A DNA stretch of 7,149 nt from an uncultured Candidatus Melainabacteria bacterium. GTDB taxonomy: Bacteria > Cyanobacteriota > Vampirovibrionia > Gastranaerophilales > Gastranaerophilaceae. Positions 1-5,493 of the stretch are shown here, piece by piece. Location: the NCBI GenBank assembly GCA_934675695.1, contig CAKURN010000070.1, positions 1 to 7,149 on the forward strand, read 5' to 3'. The translations under genes and the position numbers were made by a program. How positions within the stretch are numbered: the first letter of the stretch is position 1; each line of letters opens with the position of its first letter. A model generated the notes under the pieces. The model saw nothing but the letters and a program-made list of their open reading frames with translations. It was not told the DNA's origin and searched no databases.

Positions 1-1
1 G

Positions 2-139
2 ACAATCACAGTACTAGAGTCTTTAGGGTATAATAAAAACGAATACACAAAAGCACTGGACACTGCAATCGCTCAAATGAAAAAAGACAACGCAGAAGAA
101 CTTTTAAAAGAAGTTTTAAAAATACTATCGATTTTTTAA
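2..139 (+). CDS. ruvA: RuvA C-terminal end (Holliday junction DNA helicase subunit), 5' truncated by the window edge
   Basis: An open frame enters from the left edge and gives 45 residues before TAA at 137-139. The peptide holds VLESLGYNKNEYTKAL near its start and EELLKEVLKIL near its end. This matches the three-helix C-terminal domain III of RuvA, where LxxLGY and EELI/LREALK-type motifs are typical. In the known family, RuvA tetramers bind Holliday junctions in the cytoplasm, and domain III contacts the RuvB ATPase to drive branch migration in recombinational repair. The DNA-binding domains I and II lie outside the window, so the assignment rests on this short domain. glgA starts 13 bases downstream on the same strand, so the two are probably co-transcribed although unrelated in function. 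Another protein with a UBA-like three-helix tail is possible but less likely. Confidence 0.75.
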   Translation, partial: TITVLESLGYNKNEYTKALDTAIAQMKKDNAEELLKEVLKILSIF

Positions 140-140
140 A

Positions 141-145
141 AAGGA
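141..145 (+). promoter_or_regulatory. Shine-Dalgarno site of glgA
   Basis: AAGGA lies 7 bases before the ATG at 153, just after the ruvA stop. It supports this ATG even though it gives the glycogen synthase a charged N-terminal extension of about 17 residues ahead of the first beta strand. Confidence 0.7.
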
Positions 146-152
146 TAAAAAT

Positions 153-1622
153 ATGAGATTGGAAGAATTAGTTAAAAAATTTAAAAAAGACAAAAAAGAA
201 TTAAAAGTTCTTTTTGCTTCAGCAGAAGTTGCACCTTATTCAAAAGTAGGCGGACTAGCCGATGTTGTTGGAGAATTGCCTATTTATTTAGATAAACAAA
301 ATGTAGAATGTGCGATTTTTACACCGCTTTATGGTTGTATTGATGTTAATAAACACAATATTGTAGAACTTGAAAATTCAAATTTGAAAATAAATATGGG
401 ACATAGCGAACATATATTCAAATTGTTTATGACAACAATCCCAAACACAAAAGTAAATGTGTTTTTCGTTGCAAATCCAAAGTATTTTTCTTGTTTTAAT
501 GTTGTTTATCCAAAATGGTGCGATGAAATGTATGAAATGCAAAGATACGTTTCTTTTTCATTAGCAACATTAGAATATGCAAAATTATTAGGTTTTAAAC
601 CGGATATAATCCACAGCAACGACTGGCATACAGCAATGCTTCCAATTTATTTAAAAACAAATTACAAATACGATGAATTTTATAAAGACACAAAAACAAT
701 ATTTACTATCCACAATTTGGCTTATCAAGGCGAATGTGATAAAGCAATAATTGATTTTGCAAATATGAGATGGGATAACGTCTGGAATGACCAATGTATA
801 GAGCATTATGGCAGAGTAAATTGGCTAAAAGGAGCTTTGTATTGTGCAGATAAAATTACAACCGTATCTCCCAGATATGCCCAAGAAATACTAGGTTCAG
901 ATTTTGGCGAAGGCATGGACTATACTTTGCGTGGTCAAACCTACAAATTATGCGGTATTTTAAATGGTACAAAATACGACAAAAAAGCATTCAATTTAAA
1001 AGAAATACCAAAATTTAAAGAAGAAATGCAAAAAATGTTCGGTTTACCGATTAATCCTAATCGTCCGCTTATTGCAATGGTTTCTAGACTTGTTTACCAA
1101 AAAGGGCTGGATTTGATTGATTTTTGCAAATTTGATTTAATGCAGCAGCCTGCAGACTTTGTATTTTTGGGAACAGGAGATGAAGGATACCAAAATATGC
1201 TGATTTGGTCTTCTAACAATTCTTCTAATATTAGAGCTTGGATTGATTTTAAATCAGATTTGTCAGAAAAAATATACAAAGCATCTGACATGTTTTTAAT
1301 GCCTAGTTTGTTTGAACCTTGTGGAATATCACAAATGATAGCAATGAAATACGGCTCAGTTCCGATTGTTCGTGCAGTTGGAGGATTGGATGACACTATT
1401 TGTGCTTATCCAAACCCAAAGGCAACAGGATTTAAGTTTTTGGGTTACGACGCTCAATCAATGCTAAATGAAATCAAAAATGCAATTTGGACATATTATG
1501 ATAGAAAAGACGACTTCAAAAATATGATAAAAAATTGTATAGAAACAAAATTCACTTGGGAAGAAACGGCACAGAAATACAAGTTTTTGTATTTAGATGT
1601 TTTAAATAGAAAAAATTTCTAA
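153..1622 (+). CDS. glgA: Glycogen synthase (GT5, ADP-glucose type expected)
   Basis: This 489-residue cytoplasmic GT-B enzyme would transfer glucose from a nucleotide sugar (ADP-glucose in most bacteria) to the growing alpha-1,4-glucan of glycogen. Visible motifs, in order: VLFASAEVAPYSKVGGLADV (about 19-38) with the KxGGL nucleotide-sugar loop at K31-L35; HSNDWH at 154-159; TIHNLAYQG with the active-site-type histidine at H187; SRLVYQKGLDL with R312 and K317; and FEPCGISQ with E388, followed by GGLDDT. These correspond to the catalytic residues known from E. coli GlgA, so the enzyme should be active. The length is close to the usual 470-490 residues, but internally it is divergent. A lysine-rich extension of about 17 residues precedes the usual start. 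The linker after GILNG (about 269-273) is about 13 residues shorter than in E. coli GlgA and lacks the usual NGIDxxxWxP sequence. It follows ruvA by 13 bases and ends at the hairpin at 1632. The sequence does not settle ADP-glucose versus UDP-glucose use. Confidence 0.93.
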   Translation: MRLEELVKKFKKDKKELKVLFASAEVAPYSKVGGLADVVGELPIYLDKQNVECAIFTPLYGCIDVNKHNIVELENSNLKINMGHSEHIFKLFMTTIPNTKVNVFFVANPKYFSCFNVVYPKWCDEMYEMQRYVSFSLATLEYAKLLGFKPDIIHSNDWHTAMLPIYLKTNYKYDEFYKDTKTIFTIHNLAYQGECDKAIIDFANMRWDNVWNDQCIEHYGRVNWLKGALYCADKITTVSPRYAQEILGSDFGEGMDYTLRGQTYKLCGILNGTKYDKKAFNLKEIPKFKEEMQKMFGLPINPNRPLIAMVSRLVYQKGLDLIDFCKFDLMQQPADFVFLGTGDEGYQNMLIWSSNNSSNIRAWIDFKSDLSEKIYKASDMFLMPSLFEPCGISQMIAMKYGSVPIVRAVGGLDDTICAYPNPKATGFKFLGYDAQSMLNEIKNAIWTYYDRKDDFKNMIKNCIETKFTWEETAQKYKFLYLDVLNRKNF

Positions 1623-1631
1623 TTCATAAAT

Positions 1632-1654
1632 AAGCACCTATTTGATAGGTGCTT
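1632..1654. terminator. Hairpin between convergent glgA and the GT-C gene; probable bidirectional terminator
   Basis: AAGCACCTAT (1632-1641), a 3-base loop TTG, and ATAGGTGCTT (1645-1654) form a perfect 10-bp stem. It begins 10 bases after the glgA stop. The following + strand sequence is only moderately U-rich (CTATTTTCC), so termination may be incomplete. The convergent minus-strand gene ends inside the stem, with its TAG at 1640-1638. The minus-side downstream sequence is A/T-rich without a clean U run. Confidence 0.7.
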
Positions 1655-3587
1655 CTATTTTCCATAAACACATATCTTGTTCAATATTAAAGTAACAAGT
1701 GTATTTGTTTAGATTTTCTTTATTCATTTCAAAAAGCAATGTAAAAATAACAGCATTTTTGTCGTTTTTTAAAATTTCGTCTGTAAAATCTTTTATAGAT
1801 GTTTTCTTTGTATCTATAATTTTATAGTTTACGTCGTTTCTTGTTTCAATGAAATTGAATTTCTTTGTGTCTTTTGTATATGTAAAATTTCTAACTATTG
1901 CATAAACATTTTTGTTTTTATTTTGGTCTTTATATTGATTTGAAATATTGAATGGAATTAAATCAAGCCCTTTGTTTTTGTTGTTTTTCTTCACTGTTGC
2001 GTAATTTTGGATTAACAAAATCCAAATGAAAAATATTACAATGTGTTTTTTGTTTGATTGAAAAAACAAACATATATTAATCAAAACCAAAGGCAATAAA
2101 AATATCATATATCTTTCTGTCAAGATTGGTTTGTATTGAGAAATTAAAATCGATAATATCAAAACGCAAAAAATCGAATAAAAAGAATAAATTGAAAATA
2201 ATTTGTATTTGTAGTTTTCGTTTAAACAATTTTTTACAAAATAAAAAACATACAAAACAAATGAAATAAATCCCCCAAAAACGAAATACAAAGAAGATTT
2301 TGCCATTTCAAAACCGACAGGTTTTATCCATTGATTGAATGTTTCATCGAGTAAACCTTTGTTTAAAGCTACTTTTAAAAAATAAGGCATAAATATTAAA
2401 AGAGGAATTAAATGCAAAACTATAAAATAAAGTAATTTTTTGTTTTCATGGTTTTTTAATAAAACAACCGTTGCAAAAATTAAATTCGCAAACAAAAACA
2501 AAATCTCAAAATAATGCAAATTAAAAGCAATAGTTGCAAAAAAGAAATAAAATACAAAATACTTCGTTTTGTTTGTATTTATTATTTTAAACAAAAAATA
2601 CACCAATAACACCGTCAAAAATGCTTGCAAGACATAACTTCTTATTTCTAATGCTCTAAAAACAAAATGAATGTTTATAGAAATCAAAAACAAAAACATA
2701 TTTGCGATTTTTGTATTAAATTCTTTTTTTGCAATATTCCAACTAAAATACAAAAACAAACAAGAAATAAAAAGGGCAAGACCTTTTGCAAAATAAATAT
2801 TAAAAGGTAATATCAAAAAATAAATTTTATACAAAAAATACAAAAACCAAGGATTTCCGGGGTCTTTAAATATCATAGAAAAAGAAGCATTGGGATTTGA
2901 TAAATCTAGCGTATAATAATCATCATACATCAATAATGTGTCGAAAAACCCGTTTAAACGAAGAACAACGCCCAAAATAAAGATAAATACAAAAACATAA
3001 AGTTCTTTTATTTTAATATGTTTATATTTAAAACATAAAAACAAAGCAATAGAAAACACCAAATACGAAATCAAATACCAAAAATGCCCACTAAACAAAC
3101 TCAACAAAAAAACACAAAAAGTATTGAAGTTTGAATTGTAGTTGATTAATGATTGAGAAGAAAACATATTGTTTGGAATTTTGTAGTTTGTGTAAATTTC
3201 GCAAACATTGTTTTTACAGACTTTTGTTTTACTTTTTTCAAAAGAAGAAAAGTCTTTGTAGTATTTTGGTTTAATTCCATTATAAAAAAATACACTTTTT
3301 ACTTCTGAATCGTTTTTTGATAATATTTCTATATTTTTTATAGGAATATTTGTGTCAAAAAAGAGCATATTTCTTACTTTTAAAAATTCTCTTGCTTCGC
3401 CGTTTATATTTAAAATCGGCTTAATAGAAGAATTTTCAGTGTTTAGTTCAATCAAAACTTCAAAATTATTGAATAAAGGTTTGTATATTTTTAAAACACT
3501 TTTGTTATGAGAAAAAAACTGAAAAACAAACAATAAAAGCGAAATCAAAAAAAGAAAAATTATAGGAATTGTTTTGTTTTTTAACAT
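1638..3587 (-). CDS. Polytopic GT-C-like membrane glycosyltransferase (PMT/ArnT-like, GT39-type), substrate unknown
   Basis: This 649-residue, very hydrophobic protein has an N-terminal membrane anchor (about 7-25). An extracytoplasmic domain of about 130 residues follows (27-155, with a close cysteine pair C124/C129). About 10 or more membrane helices occupy about 157-530, and a soluble tail of about 115 residues (C631 and C640) ends the protein. GT-C-like signs: a first-loop acidic pair D222-D223 in MYDDYYTLD; NPWFLYFLYK (245-254), where family members often have HPPLYYLLLK; RALEIRSYVLQ (311-321), like the family's ALExRxY segment; and TERYMIFLLP (490-499), like the RYxLxxLP segment. Such enzymes use polyprenyl-phosphate sugars to glycosylate lipid or protein on the periplasmic side. 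The exact donor and acceptor cannot be read from the sequence. The ATG is constrained because the anchor starts at residue 7, yet no Shine-Dalgarno precedes it and a TATAAT lies 6 bases upstream. GC is visibly lower than in its neighbours. It appears monocistronic. A membrane protein of other function is possible. Confidence 0.7.
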   Translation of the reverse strand: MLKNKTIPIIFLFLISLLLFVFQFFSHNKSVLKIYKPLFNNFEVLIELNTENSSIKPILNINGEAREFLKVRNMLFFDTNIPIKNIEILSKNDSEVKSVFFYNGIKPKYYKDFSSFEKSKTKVCKNNVCEIYTNYKIPNNMFSSQSLINYNSNFNTFCVFLLSLFSGHFWYLISYLVFSIALFLCFKYKHIKIKELYVFVFIFILGVVLRLNGFFDTLLMYDDYYTLDLSNPNASFSMIFKDPGNPWFLYFLYKIYFLILPFNIYFAKGLALFISCLFLYFSWNIAKKEFNTKIANMFLFLISINIHFVFRALEIRSYVLQAFLTVLLVYFLFKIINTNKTKYFVFYFFFATIAFNLHYFEILFLFANLIFATVVLLKNHENKKLLYFIVLHLIPLLIFMPYFLKVALNKGLLDETFNQWIKPVGFEMAKSSLYFVFGGFISFVLYVFYFVKNCLNENYKYKLFSIYSFYSIFCVLILSILISQYKPILTERYMIFLLPLVLINICLFFQSNKKHIVIFFIWILLIQNYATVKKNNKNKGLDLIPFNISNQYKDQNKNKNVYAIVRNFTYTKDTKKFNFIETRNDVNYKIIDTKKTSIKDFTDEILKNDKNAVIFTLLFEMNKENLNKYTCYFNIEQDMCLWKIEAPIK

Positions 3588-3593
3588 AAAAAT

Positions 3594-3599
3594 ATTATA
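3594..3599 (-). promoter_or_regulatory. Putative -10 element (TATAAT) of a leaderless promoter for the GT-C gene
   Basis: A perfect TATAAT on the minus strand is separated from the ATG at 3587 by exactly 6 bases (ATTTTT). Transcription would start at or within a base or two of the start codon. No Shine-Dalgarno is present. No convincing -35 sits at 17 bases; the nearest TTGAAA (3629-3624) is 24 bases upstream, which is too far. AT-rich sequence can produce TATAAT by chance. Confidence 0.5.
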
Positions 3600-3603
3600 T
3601 ATT

Positions 3604-3657
3604 AAATTACCGGATTAGGAAAATTTCAAGACAAGGCGTAGTACCATTGGGTAATTT
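3604..3657. repeat. Intergenic inverted repeat with competing short hairpin
   Basis: AAATTACC (3604-3611) and GGTAATTT (3650-3657) are perfect 8-base inverted copies enclosing 38 bases that are richer in G and C than the flanks. Inside, TACC (3642-3645) can pair instead with GGTA (3650-3653) across a 4-base loop, so the right arm has two partners. A T run follows at 3655-3660. The left arm lies between the putative -10 of the minus-strand gene and its -35 region. It could be an operator, a relic of a small repeat element, or chance. This is the only notable structure in the 117-base gap apart from the two -10 candidates. Confidence 0.35.
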
Positions 3658-3692
3658 TTTTAAAATTTTGTTACATTTTTTAATTCTTGTTG

Positions 3693-3698
3693 TAGTAT
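3693..3698 (+). promoter_or_regulatory. Putative -10 element (TAGTAT) of a leaderless promoter for the CxxC protein gene
   Basis: TAGTAT fits TANNNT and lies exactly 6 bases (AGAACT) before the ATG at 3705, so the transcript would begin at the start codon. No Shine-Dalgarno precedes the gene. A possible -35, TTGTTA (3668-3673), is 19 bases upstream, which is longer than ideal. Confidence 0.45.
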
Positions 3699-3704
3699 AG
3701 AACT

Positions 3705-4196
3705 ATGCTCGATTTTTTAATGCCGAAAAATAGAATATTGTATTACGATGTACAAGAGCTTCCAATCGAAACTTTTGAGATTTTAGGTATAAGCCAAATC
3801 AATCCTTATTGCAAAATAAAATCTGAAAAAGAATCTTTTATAACAGTCGTTGTTGTTGCAAATGATTCAAGAGATTACGATGAAAAAGAAGCAATGGTTT
3901 TGAGTTCATACTTTACAGTAAAAAGATGTCCAAGATGCAAAAGCATCTCTCTTATCCCGACAAAAATCAGAATAAATCGCTCGCCTGAATATTTAAGAAA
4001 CGAAGAAAAAATTGCGTTTGGCGATTATTTTAATTCAAGATACAATTTTCCAACATCAATAGATGCATATTGTAACAACTGTTCGTCTTGTTTTGAATAT
4101 TTAGTAAAAAATAAAGAATTGTGGATAAAAGAAGCAAGACGTCTAAAAGAAAAAGACATAGTAGGAAATGAATGGGATAAATACAGAATTGATTAA
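3705..4196 (+). CDS. Uncharacterised cytoplasmic protein with two CxxC zinc knuckles
   Basis: This 163-residue protein is not recognised as a known family. It has no signal peptide or membrane segment. A first part (about 1-70) has beta-prone stretches such as ITVVVVAND (46-54) and an acidic turn. CPRC (75-78) and CNNC (123-126, followed by C129) are separated by 44 residues and look like the two halves of a zinc-ribbon site with a long insertion between them. The last 30 residues are charged and probably helical. Binding of zinc by C75, C78, C123 and C126 is inference. The ATG at 3705 has no Shine-Dalgarno. The next in-frame ATG (3720, residue 6) has none either, and the -10 spacing favours 3705. 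The gene is divergent from the GT-C gene and convergent with the lpt operon, from which a strong terminator separates it, so context says little about its role. Confidence 0.75.
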   Translation: MLDFLMPKNRILYYDVQELPIETFEILGISQINPYCKIKSEKESFITVVVVANDSRDYDEKEAMVLSSYFTVKRCPRCKSISLIPTKIRINRSPEYLRNEEKIAFGDYFNSRYNFPTSIDAYCNNCSSCFEYLVKNKELWIKEARRLKEKDIVGNEWDKYRID

Positions 4197-4221
4197 AAAA
4201 CCGCTTAATTTAAGCGGTTTT
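4197..4221. terminator. Strong bidirectional intrinsic terminator
   Basis: AAAACCGCTTAA (4197-4208), one central T, and TTAAGCGGTTTT (4210-4221) form a perfect 12-base inverted repeat with a GC core (CCGC/GCGG). A runs on the left and T runs on the right give a U tract in both directions. It starts directly after the plus-strand stop (4196) and ends 4 bases before the minus-strand stop codon begins at 4226, so it serves both convergent transcripts. Confidence 0.9.
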
Positions 4222-4225
4222 AATT

Positions 4226-4684
4226 TTATTTTTCGTCATCTGCTTTGTTATATGTAACAAATGAAGGTGGTTTAATTACTGTTCTTGCAAGTAATTCACC
4301 CTTTTTGTTATAGCTTGTTAAAATAACCATAGACAATTCATCATCAAACTCTACACTATTACAACCTTTGCAGTTTTTTTCAAAAGTATATGCAAGTTCT
4401 TTTTTGTTGTAGGGATTAACTTCTACTTTATTTAATTCGTCTGTGATTTTTTGTGCAACTTCTGATGATTTTATGTTTTTGTTTTGAGCAAATTCTTCTA
4501 AAATTTTTGAAGCAAAAACCGCATTATCGACTTTTATTTTAGCTGCCATCATAACTTCTTGTTTGTGCCACAAGCGAGGAGAATAATATATTCCCACACA
4601 AACCAATACAATCATCACAACACTAAGTTCTATTGCTGCAAGTTTTTTTATTTTACATGATTTTAGAGCTTCTTTTAAATTCAT
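4226..4684 (-). CDS. Small membrane-anchored pilin-like protein, last gene of the lpt operon
   Basis: This 152-residue protein has a short cationic N-terminus (SCKIKK, 9-14) and one hydrophobic helix (about 15-34) reading LAAIELSVVMIVLVCVGIYY. The IEL with E19 resembles the start of type IV prepilins (FTLIEL...), where Glu lies at +5. Counting L15 as +1, position -1 is K14 instead of the glycine that prepilin peptidase needs. A helical stretch (about 40-88) follows, then a more beta-like domain with VNPYN (89-93), CKGC (105-108) and a conserved-looking C-terminal ARTVIKPPSF. The CKGC lacks a following His, so it is not a c-type heme site; a disulfide is more likely. A GAGGG site lies 4 bases before the ATG, and the phosphodiester-glycosidase gene stops 11 bases upstream. 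Topology is probably N-in with the domain in the periplasm. The function is unknown. The pilin resemblance is inference from the helix alone. Confidence 0.75.
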   Translation of the reverse strand: MNLKEALKSCKIKKLAAIELSVVMIVLVCVGIYYSPRLWHKQEVMMAAKIKVDNAVFASKILEEFAQNKNIKSSEVAQKITDELNKVEVNPYNKKELAYTFEKNCKGCNSVEFDDELSMVILTSYNKKGELLARTVIKPPSFVTYNKADDEK

Positions 4685-4695
4685 TTTACCCTCAT

Positions 4696-5493
4696 CTATC
4701 TTTCAATTACTAAAAACGATTTAACACATCTTTGGTGTTTTCCCATTGAACCGATTGAAAAGTTTTTGCTCGTCAAAGCAGTAGATAAACCGCCATCAAA
4801 CGCCATTGCTTTTTTGAGTTTCAATTTTTCTGTCAAATAAGTTCTCATTTCAATCGCATCAACTTTATGTTCTTTTGAAAAAATTACAATGTAAAGTTTT
4901 TTTCCTTTCAAACCGATTGCGGTTCTTTCACGTCTTTTTAATATGTCAACACTTTGTGATTTTACTATATCATCTTCATACACTACAAACCCCTCATTAA
5001 CTAAATCCATTGTTGGATTAATCATTGGACCGGCCTGCAAAGAGTGTTTAATATGATAGCCTTTTTTTATATCGTCTGTATGATATGCAATATCAAATTT
5101 CAATTTTCCTCTTTTGTTTTCTAGGACTCTAAATTCGCTTCTAGAAAGGACTTTTTCTAATCTATTTTGTTTTTTTAAACTAGAAATCAACTGAACATTA
5201 TCCATAACATCAGAAACAACATCGCCATCAATCGTTACATAAGAAACGCTTTTGCCGTTTTTTACATCAAAAAAACCACCATTAACAACAAGCTCGTAGC
5301 AATTGTCTTCGTATAGTTTTTTTGGAGTCATAACTTTTTTTGTCATAACGGGTTTAATTTTGTTTCCGTATTTTTTTGTATTTATTTCAAAAACATACAC
5401 GCCATCTTGTCTATCTGTGTATTTAATCATTTCTTTTGCAAATGTTGGAAAAGAAAAACAAAATACAAAAAACATTAAAAGTATCTTTTTCAT
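4696..5493 (-). CDS. Secreted phosphodiester glycosidase-domain protein (NAGPA-like)
   Basis: This 265-residue protein has a clear signal peptide (KK, hydrophobic 4-15, probable cleavage after TFA at residue 19), so the mature protein is periplasmic or exported. The core matches the domain named for the human uncovering enzyme NAGPA: NGGFFD (71-76), AGPMI (154-158), RTAIG (190-194) and DGGLST (233-238), all in the family order. In NAGPA this fold removes N-acetylglucosamine from a phosphodiester. Bacterial members are thought to act on sugar phosphodiesters of the envelope or exopolysaccharide, but few are characterised and the substrate here is unknown. The length suits a single-domain member. 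Its ATG overlaps the permease stop by one base (TAATG), with AAGGA 6 bases before the ATG, so translation is likely coupled. Sharing an operon with lptB and the permease suggests work on LPS or another surface glycan. Confidence 0.87.
   Translation of the reverse strand: MKKILLMFFVFCFSFPTFAKEMIKYTDRQDGVYVFEINTKKYGNKIKPVMTKKVMTPKKLYEDNCYELVVNGGFFDVKNGKSVSYVTIDGDVVSDVMDNVQLISSLKKQNRLEKVLSRSEFRVLENKRGKLKFDIAYHTDDIKKGYHIKHSLQAGPMINPTMDLVNEGFVVYEDDIVKSQSVDILKRRERTAIGLKGKKLYIVIFSKEHKVDAIEMRTYLTEKLKLKKAMAFDGGLSTALTSKNFSIGSMGKHQRCVKSFLVIER

Noticed and set aside
1094..1396. 100-codon minus-strand open frame inside glgA
   Set aside because: It lies wholly antisense to conserved GT5 motifs (SRLVYQKG to GGLDDT), has no domain-like sequence, and is best explained as a shadow of the real gene.
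3588..3704. A small RNA or tRNA in the divergent intergenic gap
   Set aside because: No tRNA-like cloverleaf or clear promoter-plus-terminator arrangement is visible. Only the inverted repeat and the two -10 candidates can be supported.
4361..4372. CKGC in the pilin-like protein as a c-type heme site
   Set aside because: A heme attachment site needs CxxCH; the residue after the second Cys is Asn, so a disulfide or structural role is more likely.
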